From: Paramuribaculum sp.
Lineage (GTDB): Bacteria; Bacteroidota; Bacteroidia; Bacteroidales; Muribaculaceae
Assembly: GCA_029052015.1 (NCBI GenBank)
Contig: JAIDJW010000125.1
Location: 1-34,700 of the forward strand
Direction of reading: 5' to 3'
DNA length: 34,700 nucleotides
Positions 1 to 7,293 of this stretch are shown here, in pieces. Position numbers and translations under genes: made by a program. The notes below the pieces were generated by a model. The model worked only from the letters and a program-made list of their open reading frames with translations, searched no databases and was not told where the DNA came from. The first letter of the stretch is position 1, and each line of letters opens with the position of its first letter.

Positions 1-4
1 ATAT

Positions 5-565
5 ATGATATACCGCTTCCGAATAGTATCAGACGAAGTTGATAACTTCAAAAGAGAAATAAGCATTGATGCCGACGCCACTTTTCTTGATTTGCGCAAC
101 GCTATCTGTGATTCCGTAAATTATGACAAGGGGCAGATGAACTCATTTTTCCTATGCGATGAAGGTTGGGAAAAAGGTCGCGAGATTACTCTGGAGGACA
201 TGGGGTCCGATATTTCGGACGATGTCTATCTTATGGATGAATGTGTGCTCGGCGATTATCTTGAGGACGAGGGGCAGAGACTTATTTTCGTCTTTGATTA
301 TCTGACCGACCGCTCATTCTTTATCGAGCTGAAGAAAACAGAGCCCGGCAAAACCCTCAAGGATCCAGTGTGCACAGTCGCTATGGGTAATCCTCCCGCT
401 CAGTTTGTTGATCTGGATGATTTTGAGGCAAAAATAGATGCCAAAGCAGCCAAAGCCGCGCAGGCTACTGATATTGATGAGGACTTCTATGGGTCAGAGG
501 AGTTTAACGATGATGAATTTGACACCGCTGGGTTTGATGAAATGTCATTTGACGAGAATATGTAA
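5..565 (+). CDS. pRiA4b ORF-3-like (IS1096 TnpR-like) family protein
   Basis: Predicted protein of 186 residues resembling the plasmid pRiA4b ORF-3 family (PF07929), also named IS1096 element passenger TnpR family in databases. The N-terminal part (residues 1-100) has the family pattern: MIYRFRIVSDE, then an FLDLRNAI segment, a FFLCDEGWEKG segment and a FVFDYLTDRSFFIEL segment. The C-terminal 50 residues are dominated by Asp and Glu, giving a very acidic tail. Molecular function is not established for this family and I infer none. The gene begins four bases from the window edge, so its promoter is not visible and an N-terminal extension cannot be fully excluded, although the first Met matches the usual family start. 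It converges on the flippase gene with only 8 bases between them. The family name alone is not evidence of a plasmid or transposon here. Confidence 0.8.
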   Translation: MIYRFRIVSDEVDNFKREISIDADATFLDLRNAICDSVNYDKGQMNSFFLCDEGWEKGREITLEDMGSDISDDVYLMDECVLGDYLEDEGQRLIFVFDYLTDRSFFIELKKTEPGKTLKDPVCTVAMGNPPAQFVDLDDFEAKIDAKAAKAAQATDIDEDFYGSEEFNDDEFDTAGFDEMSFDENM

Positions 566-573
566 ATATACTC

Positions 574-2058
574 TTAGAATGTTTTGCGGCGGAAAGCCCA
601 GTCCAGCGCATCGCGCTGGATTCTGGAACCGAGAGCCGCATTGACGCCTATATAAACAACGATGAATGTTGCTGCCTGGACCACGAGCAGCAACATTTCG
701 TTTTTAAGCACTTGTTGAAGCAAAGCAGCCGGGAGCCAGGCTATAAAAGTTGTTGCGCAATATGGCAAAGAGTCTGTAATGAAATCCCACCAGGAACGCC
801 AGCTACACTTCGCAGCCATCACGAGTGTGTATATCCACGTGAGCGCGCCGGCGGCTATCTGTCCCCACAGCATTATGGCTATGCCGTAAGTCGGACCTTC
901 AGGAGTAGATACCGCAATGTATGGCAATGTGACTGCGATAGCAATTATGGCTACAACATCTCTGATGACTTCGGTGAGCATGATGAGTCGCGTGTGTCCG
1001 CGGGCAATTATATAATTATTGTAGACAGATGAGAGGCTGGTGAATATGCCGCGGATAACGAGGAGCTGAAACAGTATGATAGCTGCATCCCATTTAGTGG
1101 CGAAGCATACATGAAAGAGGGGAGTGGCTACAAGTACTGCAAGGACAAGACATGGGAACATGACGTACGATGAAAAACGATTCATCTTTGCTGTCGCTGC
1201 TGCAAACTCTGCAGGTTTGTCCTGATAGGTCGATAAGGCAGGAAGAAACGACTGAGTCATCACAGCAGAGAGAGTAGCTACGCCCATTGTGCTCCATTTG
1301 TCGGCCTGTGTGTAGTATCCGAGAGGAAGTATGCCGGCGCGGTTTCCGACAACCAGGCTGTATATCTTGCCGAAAAGCACATTGAGGAAGGCTGCGCCGA
1401 GCATTCCTGACCCCACCTTAAAAAAACTTCTGACGGCTTTAAACGACATAGTTCTTTTGGGGCGCCATCCGGTTGCAATCCATAATGTGCCTGATTTGAC
1501 GGCAGACAGCACAACGGCCTGCCATACCAGACTCCATGCCCCGTAGCCACAGACAGCAAGCCACACCGCAACCAGTGCGCTGGCAATGATGGCGAGCGCA
1601 TTTGCCGCAGCCACGGTCCTAACCTGCATGAGCTTGTACAGACGGCTAGTCTGTACCATTGAGGTGGCGTTTATGACTATTGTCAGAAACATTACCCGCC
1701 CGAGCGGAATCAGTCTCACATCATTGTCAAAAATCCGGGCTATCAGCGGCGCACCGATATACAATATCAGATATATTGTAGCGGCAGCTGCAAGGTTAAA
1801 CCACATCACGGAGCTGTAGTCCGCCCGCGAGCACCGTTTCTTCTGTATCAGCGCTGTGGAAAATCCGGCGTCTACAAACAAGGTCGCAAATGCCTGAAAA
1901 ACGAGCAATGCCCCGATAAGACCGAAGTCCTCACGGGGCAATACGTTGGCGAGAATAATACCGGTGACGACATTGACCACAACATTTGCGCCGCGGTCAA
2001 TGGCAGTCCACTTGACAGTGCGGGCTACCTTTTGCTTCATGTCGCCACGTCCGGGCAT
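574..2058 (-). CDS. Polysaccharide/lipopolysaccharide flippase (MOP superfamily, Wzx-like)
   Basis: Integral membrane protein of 494 residues with about twelve to fourteen hydrophobic segments. It matches the polysaccharide biosynthesis exporter type (PF13440/PF01943), best placed near WzxC/TuaB-like flippases: an early RGANVVVNVVTGIILAN segment, then a DFGLIGALLVFQAF segment and a FSTALIQKK loop are characteristic. The expected role is moving lipid-linked oligosaccharides across the inner membrane. The exact glycan is unknown, and no glycosyltransferases lie nearby to suggest one. The start codon overlaps the upstream DUF2807 stop codon (TAATG), which favours translational coupling. A second Met six codons in (2040) is an alternative start. 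The TCCAGCGC/GCGCTGGA inverted repeat at 602-620 falls inside the last codons. Confidence 0.85.
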   Translation of the reverse strand: MPGRGDMKQKVARTVKWTAIDRGANVVVNVVTGIILANVLPREDFGLIGALLVFQAFATLFVDAGFSTALIQKKRCSRADYSSVMWFNLAAAATIYLILYIGAPLIARIFDNDVRLIPLGRVMFLTIVINATSMVQTSRLYKLMQVRTVAAANALAIIASALVAVWLAVCGYGAWSLVWQAVVLSAVKSGTLWIATGWRPKRTMSFKAVRSFFKVGSGMLGAAFLNVLFGKIYSLVVGNRAGILPLGYYTQADKWSTMGVATLSAVMTQSFLPALSTYQDKPAEFAAATAKMNRFSSYVMFPCLVLAVLVATPLFHVCFATKWDAAIILFQLLVIRGIFTSLSSVYNNYIIARGHTRLIMLTEVIRDVVAIIAIAVTLPYIAVSTPEGPTYGIAIMLWGQIAAGALTWIYTLVMAAKCSWRSWWDFITDSLPYCATTFIAWLPAALLQQVLKNEMLLLVVQAATFIVVYIGVNAALGSRIQRDALDWAFRRKTF

Positions 2059-2771
2059 TACTTGTCAGCTTCTTCAATAGACTTGACTTTCACGCCTGGC
2101 GAGAATTTCTTTTTTATCTCAGGCTTTCCCACATAGTAAACCGTGCCTGAACCGCCTCCCTTCACCGTGAGGGTAGACGAGGGATTGCAGCCGATGGTAC
2201 CTGTGCCTAAAATCATGCAACTCACATCCTTTGCAGTAAGTCCGTCAGCCTGAATCTGCCCAGTGCCGGTGCAACTGAGGCGAGCGTCATTGCAGGTGCC
2301 GTATAATGCGATTACTCCTTTACCGGTCTCAAGCTTGCCTTCCACAAGATTTGCTTTTATATTGCGCACTGAGAGTCTGCCATTACCTATGATTTTGGCT
2401 GTAAATTTAGGTCCGGGAGAAACGGTGAGTACTCTGAGCAGGGAGTCGCCATCATTTTCCGCATATGTAAGATATGTGGAATAAACGGTCACTTTGGGGA
2501 CCTCACGATTAATCCGCTCCTCCACCGGCACAAGCTGAATTTCAAGCTTGTTTTTGTCAGGTTTGAAAATAATCTGTGAAGCCATGTCGGGAGTGGCATG
2601 GAAAACCGCTTTGCCTGCAGAGTCGGGATTACACACATAGTCGACATTGATGCCGTCAATGACCTTCAGTTCGCTGAATTCATTGACATCAAGCTCATAC
2701 CGGGTTAAGTCCTGCGCTGAAACTGATGCCACGGATGCTAGTAATGATAATGAGATGAAGAGTTTATTCAT
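2058..2771 (-). CDS. DUF2807 (GIN-domain) secreted protein
   Basis: Protein of 237 residues with a classical signal peptide (MNKLFISLSLLASVASVSAQ, cleavage expected near residue 20). The mature part resembles the putative auto-transporter adhesin head GIN domain (DUF2807, PF10988), built of repeated beta strands: FSELKVIDGINVDYV near residue 32, GNGRLSVRNIKAN near 130, and a Gly/Thr-rich GTGTIGCN...GGGSGTVYYVG stretch near 190-215. Family members are abundant in Bacteroidota and no biochemical role is established. It probably acts in the periplasm or on the cell surface. The gene overlaps dusB by 4 bases (ATGA) and the flippase by 1 base, so the three look co-translated. The pairing with a tRNA-modification enzyme is probably operon economy rather than shared function. 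Confidence 0.82.
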   Translation of the reverse strand: MNKLFISLSLLASVASVSAQDLTRYELDVNEFSELKVIDGINVDYVCNPDSAGKAVFHATPDMASQIIFKPDKNKLEIQLVPVEERINREVPKVTVYSTYLTYAENDGDSLLRVLTVSPGPKFTAKIIGNGRLSVRNIKANLVEGKLETGKGVIALYGTCNDARLSCTGTGQIQADGLTAKDVSCMILGTGTIGCNPSSTLTVKGGGSGTVYYVGKPEIKKKFSPGVKVKSIEEADK

Positions 2772-3760
2772 ATTTCGATTTCGTTTGTGATTCTTTGTTC
2801 TATTCTTGAGAGCACATCGTCGAGCGCGGCATAATTGTCTGCCCGAAGCATTTCAATGCGTGTGTCGCGAAAATGCGAAATGCCTTTGAAAAGGGGAGAT
2901 GCGGCCAGATGACGACGAATATGCAGAATTCCGCGGTACTCGTCAATTCTGTCGATACTTTCGCGAATCTGCCTCCTTAGCAATGCAAATTTTTCAGCGG
3001 TAGAGAGCGGTTCGACCTCTTTGCCTGACAGAAATGATTTTATGTCACGAAAAATCCATGGGGCACCAATGGATGCTCTTCCAATCATCACACCGTCAAC
3101 TCCGTAACGGCTGAATGCCTCGGCAGCCTGTTGCGGAGTAGTGATGTCGCCGTTGCCAATCAGCGGTATAGTGAACCGCGGATTATCCTTAATGGCTGCT
3201 ATGGCGTTCCAGTCGGCGCTTCCTGTGTACATCTGCGAACGAGTGCGTCCGTGTACGGTCAGAGCGCTGATGCCGCAATCTTGCAGCTGCTCCGCAAGGT
3301 CGCGAATTATTATGCTGTTGCAATCCCAGCCGAGGCGGGTCTTGACAGTGACGGGCACATCGACAGCTTTCACTATGGCAGAAGTTATAGCGAGCATCTT
3401 GGGAATATCGCGAAGCATACCGGCTCCGGCTCCTTTGCCTGCCACTTTTTTGACCGGGCAGCCGAAATTTATGTCCAGAATATCAGGTTTGGCTGCCTCG
3501 ACAATCTTTGCCGCCTCAACCATCGGTTCGACCTCCCTTCCATATATCTGGATTGCAGTCGGACGCTCGGCATCATTGATGGCGAGTTTTCGGGTTGTAG
3601 CCGAAATGCTGCGGATAAGAGCATCGGCAGACACGAATTCGGTATACACCATATCCGCGCCCATCTCTTTACAGATAAGACGGAATGAAGCATCGGTGAC
3701 ATCCTCCATCGGAGCGAGCATCACCGGGCGCTCACCTAAGTTTATATTGCCGATTTTCAT
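2768..3760 (-). CDS. dusB: tRNA-dihydrouridine synthase (DusB type)
   Basis: FMN-dependent enzyme that reduces specific uridines in the tRNA D-loop to dihydrouridine. The 330-residue length is normal for the family. Visible signatures are the LAPMEDVTDASFR start of the TIM barrel (residues 14-27), the DINFGCP motif with the catalytic acid Cys at residue 101 followed by VKKVAGKGAGAGML, a VKTRLGWD segment, VHGRTR, and IPLIGNGDI with DGVMIGRASIG for phosphate/FMN binding. The short C-terminal helical domain (about 245-330) is present. It is the first gene of a dusB-DUF2807-flippase run, with a promoter candidate 25 bases upstream of the start. DusB rather than DusA/C is chosen from the 'GCPVKKV' and 'GKGAGAGML' pattern. 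The subfamily is likely but not certain. Confidence 0.93.
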   Translation of the reverse strand: MKIGNINLGERPVMLAPMEDVTDASFRLICKEMGADMVYTEFVSADALIRSISATTRKLAINDAERPTAIQIYGREVEPMVEAAKIVEAAKPDILDINFGCPVKKVAGKGAGAGMLRDIPKMLAITSAIVKAVDVPVTVKTRLGWDCNSIIIRDLAEQLQDCGISALTVHGRTRSQMYTGSADWNAIAAIKDNPRFTIPLIGNGDITTPQQAAEAFSRYGVDGVMIGRASIGAPWIFRDIKSFLSGKEVEPLSTAEKFALLRRQIRESIDRIDEYRGILHIRRHLAASPLFKGISHFRDTRIEMLRADNYAALDDVLSRIEQRITNEIEI

Positions 3761-3784
3761 CTCTATATAGTTTGCTGCACTTTA

Positions 3785-3816
3785 CGAAGTTAGTAATTAT
3801 TGGCGATAGATGCAAG
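3785..3816 (-). promoter_or_regulatory. Candidate Bacteroidota promoter for dusB
   Basis: On the minus strand a TAACTTCG at 3785-3792 differs at one base from the TAnnTTTG -7 consensus. A CTTG at 3813-3816 sits 20 bases upstream, the usual -33 spacing. The -7 element lies about 25 bases before the dusB ATG. The rest of the 94-base gap to the M16 gene shows nothing else recognisable. Confidence 0.5.
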
Positions 3817-3854
3817 ATTATAGCCGGTTTCAACTAAAAAAATGGAAATTAAGG

Positions 3855-5087
3855 TCACTTGAAAGTGAGAAAAGACAAGTTGTCGGGCAGTATGTATGAT
3901 ACCGCCTGCCTGAAATCATCCATGTTCAAGGATTTAATTCGGTCATCAATTTGCGAAGGCGTAAGAGCGGCGCCATGATAAAGCGTGTAGCGCCCAGCCG
4001 CGATGACCGCATTCTCGAAATTCTGTCGCGAAAGAGCCAGTTGACCTATAAATTGCTTCTTTGCCCGCTCAAGTGCTCTTAATGTCACATTCTCATGCAG
4101 GCGGGTGAGTGTGTTGCACAGAAGTTCGCGACATTGTTTTTCATCATCATGATCACAGCCGTAGTAGATGGTGAGTAATCCGCAGTCGGAATATAAGGCA
4201 GATGATGCGTCTGCGGTATATACCAGTCCGCGCTTTTCACGAAGCTCGAAATTCAGCAGTGAATTCATGCCGGGACCGCCAATCATATTGACAAGTAAAG
4301 CGAATGCATAACGCTGCTTATCAAGCAGCCCTGGAATGCGCGCACCGGCTATTGTGTGGCATTGATGAAGGCCCTTGTCAAGAGTTATGTCAAAATTATT
4401 GTTGATTGGCGGAATCTGTCTGTCGTTTGGTGATCCATCATGGCTGAGATGTCCGAAGTTCTTTCCGGCAATCTCAAATACTCGCTTTGCTGACGACGGA
4501 CCGGAGTAGAACAACGCCATTGATGACGGTGTATAATGACTGTCAAGCCATCCGCGACACATTTCAGATGTAAACCCGGTCAGATTAGAGTCTGTGCCGA
4601 GGATGTTGTGGGCCATGGAGCTGCCGGCAAATATATTCTCGTCGAAGTCATCGAAAATAGCTTCGGATGGTGTGTCAAGATATGAGTTTATCTCATCACT
4701 GACAACGTCTCTCTCCTTTTCAAGCTCTCCCTCGGGAAATACCGACTGACAGATAAGGTCGCTGATAAGCTCGGCAGCCCTGTTCAACGCGCCGCGTGGA
4801 AACACGGTGTATATCACCGTTTCCTCTTTGGTTGTATAAGCGTTCAGTTCGCCGCCGATACTCTCCATGCGGTTGATGATATGCCAGGAGCGCCTTTTTT
4901 TAGTGCCTTTGAATATGGTGTGCTCTACAAAATGCGCCAATCCTTGCTCATGCTCTTTTTCGTCACGGCTTCCGGCATCCACTACCACACCAAAATATTC
5001 CACCTCTCCCTTTTGTGCCGCATGAACTATGCGCAAACCGTTCGGGAGGGTGGAATATGAGTATGGATTGGCTGGAGATTGTGCCAA
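3855..5087 (-). CDS. M16 family zinc metallopeptidase (processing-peptidase-like)
   Basis: Protein of 410 residues, a single-chain M16 (insulinase/pitrilysin clan) peptidase of the short bacterial type. The inverted zinc motif HFVEH places the ligands at His52 and His56 with catalytic Glu55. Glu132 in the SDEINSY segment lies 76 residues further on, the spacing expected for the third ligand. The second M16 domain is visible in the R-E-K-R-G-L-V-Y-T-A motif near residue 285. There is no signal peptide, so a cytoplasmic location is likely. Family members degrade peptides or process small precursors, and the substrate here is unknown. The gene follows fabD with a 15-base gap on the same strand and probably shares its transcript. 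Confidence 0.9.
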   Translation of the reverse strand: MAQSPANPYSYSTLPNGLRIVHAAQKGEVEYFGVVVDAGSRDEKEHEQGLAHFVEHTIFKGTKKRRSWHIINRMESIGGELNAYTTKEETVIYTVFPRGALNRAAELISDLICQSVFPEGELEKERDVVSDEINSYLDTPSEAIFDDFDENIFAGSSMAHNILGTDSNLTGFTSEMCRGWLDSHYTPSSMALFYSGPSSAKRVFEIAGKNFGHLSHDGSPNDRQIPPINNNFDITLDKGLHQCHTIAGARIPGLLDKQRYAFALLVNMIGGPGMNSLLNFELREKRGLVYTADASSALYSDCGLLTIYYGCDHDDEKQCRELLCNTLTRLHENVTLRALERAKKQFIGQLALSRQNFENAVIAAGRYTLYHGAALTPSQIDDRIKSLNMDDFRQAVSYILPDNLSFLTFK

Positions 5088-5102
5088 AACAGTCTGTTTT
5101 TA

Positions 5103-5981
5103 TTACTGCAGACCGGAAACAGCGACGCTGCGGTCAATCTTGCTGACAAGACCCTGAAGCACCTTGCCCGGACCGAGTTCCACAAACTCTGTAGCGCCGT
5201 CGGCAATCATGTTTTTGACGGTCTGTGTCCAGCGAACGGGGGCTGTAAGCTGAGCAACAAGGAGTGCCTTGATTTCAGCAGGGTCTGTGTGGGGGAGTGC
5301 GTCAACATTCTGGTAAACGGGACACATCGGGGTATGAATCTCGGTGGCACTTATAGCCTCTGCGAGTTCGGCACGTGCCGGCTCCATGCAAGGTGAGTGG
5401 AAGGCACCGCCGACCTTTAGTTTGAGGGCGCGCTTGGCGCCGGCGGCAAGAAGTTTCTCGCAGGCAGCATCTATAGCCTCGATTTCACCGGAAATTACAA
5501 TCTGACCGGGGCAGTTGTAGTTGGCGCAAACAACAACTCCGTCAATACCCTCGCATATCTCCTCTACTTTTTCATCGGGCAGGGCGAGAACGGCAGCCAT
5601 AGTGGAGGGCTTGAGCTCACATGCCTTCTGCATGGCTGTGGCACGGGCTGCAACAAGACGCAGACCATCCTCGAAGCTCAGGGCGCCGGCGGCCACGAGA
5701 GCTGAAAATTCGCCAAGCGAATGTCCTGCAACCATATCAGGGTTGAAATCGGCGCCTAATGTTTTGGCGAGGATTACAGAGTGGAGGAAGATGGCGGGCT
5801 GGGTCACGCGGGTCTGCTTCAGGTCTTCGTCAGTGCCTTCAAACATGAGGTCTGTGATTCTGAAGCCGAGAATTTCGTTTGCTTTTTCAAACATTTCGCG
5901 TGCAACAGGGTTGTTATCATAAAGGTCCTTGCCCATTCCTACGAATTGGGCCCCCTGTCCGGGAAAAACAAATGCTTTCAT
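5103..5981 (-). CDS. fabD: Malonyl-CoA:acyl-carrier-protein transacylase
   Basis: FabD transfers malonyl groups from CoA to ACP, supplying the extender unit for type II fatty acid synthesis in the cytoplasm. The 292-residue length is typical. Motifs are the N-terminal FPGQGAQFVGMGKDLY oxyanion region, the nucleophile in GHSLGEFSALVAAGAL (Ser88), an Arg in the RATAMQKA segment that binds the malonyl carboxylate, and the catalytic His in GGAFHSPCMEPA near residue 195. No other fab genes are adjacent. It is the promoter-proximal gene of a fabD-M16 peptidase pair, and its -7 element lies about 36 bases before the ATG. Confidence 0.96.
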   Translation of the reverse strand: MKAFVFPGQGAQFVGMGKDLYDNNPVAREMFEKANEILGFRITDLMFEGTDEDLKQTRVTQPAIFLHSVILAKTLGADFNPDMVAGHSLGEFSALVAAGALSFEDGLRLVAARATAMQKACELKPSTMAAVLALPDEKVEEICEGIDGVVVCANYNCPGQIVISGEIEAIDAACEKLLAAGAKRALKLKVGGAFHSPCMEPARAELAEAISATEIHTPMCPVYQNVDALPHTDPAEIKALLVAQLTAPVRWTQTVKNMIADGATEFVELGPGKVLQGLVSKIDRSVAVSGLQ

Positions 5982-6016
5982 CTTAAATATTAATATTTAG
6001 GTGTGAATTTTGGGTG

Positions 6017-6024
6017 CAAAGTTA
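6017..6024 (-). promoter_or_regulatory. Candidate -7 element for fabD
   Basis: Minus-strand TAACTTTG, a perfect match to TAnnTTTG, 36 bases upstream of the fabD start codon. No convincing -33 TTTG is seen at the usual 19-21 base spacing. Confidence 0.55.
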
Positions 6025-6065
6025 CGTTTTTTTCGGGAGAGATATGGAGATTGAAGCTAAATTAC

Positions 6066-6073
6066 TAACTTTA
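6066..6073 (+). promoter_or_regulatory. Candidate -7 element for tatA-tatC
   Basis: Plus-strand TAACTTTA differs from TAnnTTTG at the last base and lies about 58 bases before the tatA ATG. It sits in the divergent fabD/tatA intergenic region. The -33 match is weak. Confidence 0.4.
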
Positions 6074-6131
6074 CAAGCGCATTTGGTTGCCTGTCGCGGC
6101 TGAATAGCACTTGTAACAATAATATAACGAT

Positions 6132-6356
6132 ATGGTTCCCTGCATTTTTAATCTTGGCACAGGTGAGGTTATTTTAATAGTATTTGTGTTGCTGCTTCTG
6201 TTTGGCGGACGCAAGATTCCTGAACTCATGAAGGGATTGGGCAAAGGAGTGCGCAGCTTCAAGCAGGGGATGAACGAGATTACCGATGAGATAAACGCAC
6301 CGGTTCCTCCAGCAGACGACAAGCGGTCACAGGAGTCAAAAGAAGAAAAGAAGTAA
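6132..6356 (+). CDS. tatA: Sec-independent (Tat) translocase subunit TatA
   Basis: Small protein of 74 residues with the TatA/E architecture: one N-terminal transmembrane helix (about 11-25), the conserved FG hinge (24-25) in FGGRKIPEL, an amphipathic helix (residues 31-50, [19 protein letters not shown]), and a charged soluble tail ending in KEEKK. TatA forms the variable-size pore for folded proteins with twin-arginine signals. It lies 23 bases upstream of tatC. No tatB gene is present, which is usual for minimal TatAC systems, where TatA also performs the TatB role. Confidence 0.93.
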   Translation: MVPCIFNLGTGEVILIVFVLLLLFGGRKIPELMKGLGKGVRSFKQGMNEITDEINAPVPPADDKRSQESKEEKK

Positions 6357-6379
6357 GTTAGCAAGCAACCGTCGGTGAT

Positions 6380-7282
6380 ATGGCTGAAGAAAAGTCGGAA
6401 ACGCTGGCGCAGATGAGCTTTTGGGATCATGTCGACGCTCTGCGTAGCGTGATTCTGAAAGCCGGCGGTATTATTATTCTTTTTGCTACGGCATTCTTTA
6501 TTGTAATGCCGTGGATTTTTGATAACGTTATTCTCGCGCCATGCAAAGGCGATTTTCCGTTATATCGTCTTTTCGCTCATATTGGCGACACAGGAGGGCT
6601 CATGCCCGATTTTTCCACCGGTGATTTTCATGTGGAACTTATAAATATTCAGCTTGCCTCCCAGTTTTTCATCCATATATCCACCTCTTTCTGGCTCGCA
6701 GTTGTTTTTGCGTTTCCGATTATCATTTACCTTCTCTGGAGTTTTATATCACCGGGTCTTTATTCAAATGAGAAAAAGGGTGCGAAGAGCGCGTTTCTCT
6801 TCGGCAACATGATGTTTTTTGTGGGTGTGGCCGTGGGCTATTTCCTCGTTTTTCCTTTGACATTGCGTTTCCTTGCAGAGTATAAGGTGAGCGAGATGGT
6901 GCCTAACCAGATTTCCCTGGACTCATATATGGATAATTTCCTTATACTGATACTGGTGATGGGTATCGTGTTTGAATTGCCGCTGCTTGCATGGCTTCTC
7001 GGCAAAATGGGTCTGCTAAGCCGCAAGTTTTTCAAGACCTATAGGCGTCATGCTATAGCCGTGCTCCTAATTCTCGCGGCAATCATCACACCGACCGGCG
7101 ACCCGTTTACTCTCATGGTTGTATTCTTACCGGTGTATGGTCTGTGGGAGTTCAGCGCATTCCTTGTGCCTCGTTTCTCTGAAACAGCCGACAATGATGA
7201 CTCTGAAGAGGATGGCGGCGATAAAGAGAAGACGATTGAAGATTTATATGTGCCCAGTTATCGGAGAAGCACAAACTCTTAA
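6380..7282 (+). CDS. tatC: Twin-arginine translocase receptor subunit TatC
   Basis: Integral membrane protein of 300 residues with six hydrophobic segments. The N-terminal cytoplasmic motif MSFWDHVDALRSVILK corresponds to the conserved F-x-x-H-L-x-E-L-R signature, with Asp-Ala instead of Glu-Leu. Later signatures are FPIIIYLLWSFISPGLYSNEKK (first cytoplasmic loop), FVGVAVGYFLVFP, and the C-terminal RRHAIAVLLILAAIITPTGDPFT segment. TatC recognises twin-arginine signal peptides. The C-terminus is extended by an acidic stretch (NDDSEEDGGDKEK) longer than in E. coli TatC. The gene is co-oriented with tatA and converges on the TPR gene with 11 bases between. Confidence 0.95.
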   Translation: MAEEKSETLAQMSFWDHVDALRSVILKAGGIIILFATAFFIVMPWIFDNVILAPCKGDFPLYRLFAHIGDTGGLMPDFSTGDFHVELINIQLASQFFIHISTSFWLAVVFAFPIIIYLLWSFISPGLYSNEKKGAKSAFLFGNMMFFVGVAVGYFLVFPLTLRFLAEYKVSEMVPNQISLDSYMDNFLILILVMGIVFELPLLAWLLGKMGLLSRKFFKTYRRHAIAVLLILAAIITPTGDPFTLMVVFLPVYGLWEFSAFLVPRFSETADNDDSEEDGGDKEKTIEDLYVPSYRRSTNS

Positions 7283-7293
7283 GTTTTTTACTC

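Noticed and set aside
5-565. Plasmid or transposon remnant, from the pRiA4b ORF-3/IS1096 TnpR family name
   Set aside because: The family is common on Bacteroidota chromosomes, and no transposase, inverted ends or other mobile genes are seen.
602-620. Perfect inverted repeat TCCAGCGC/GCGCTGGA as a terminator
   Set aside because: It lies in the last codons of the flippase gene and is not followed by a T tract on either strand, so a terminator is not supported.
3131-3770. Long plus-strand frames across the dusB gene
   Set aside because: They lie fully opposite a well-conserved enzyme, have no promoter and encode low-complexity sequence with no recognisable motif.
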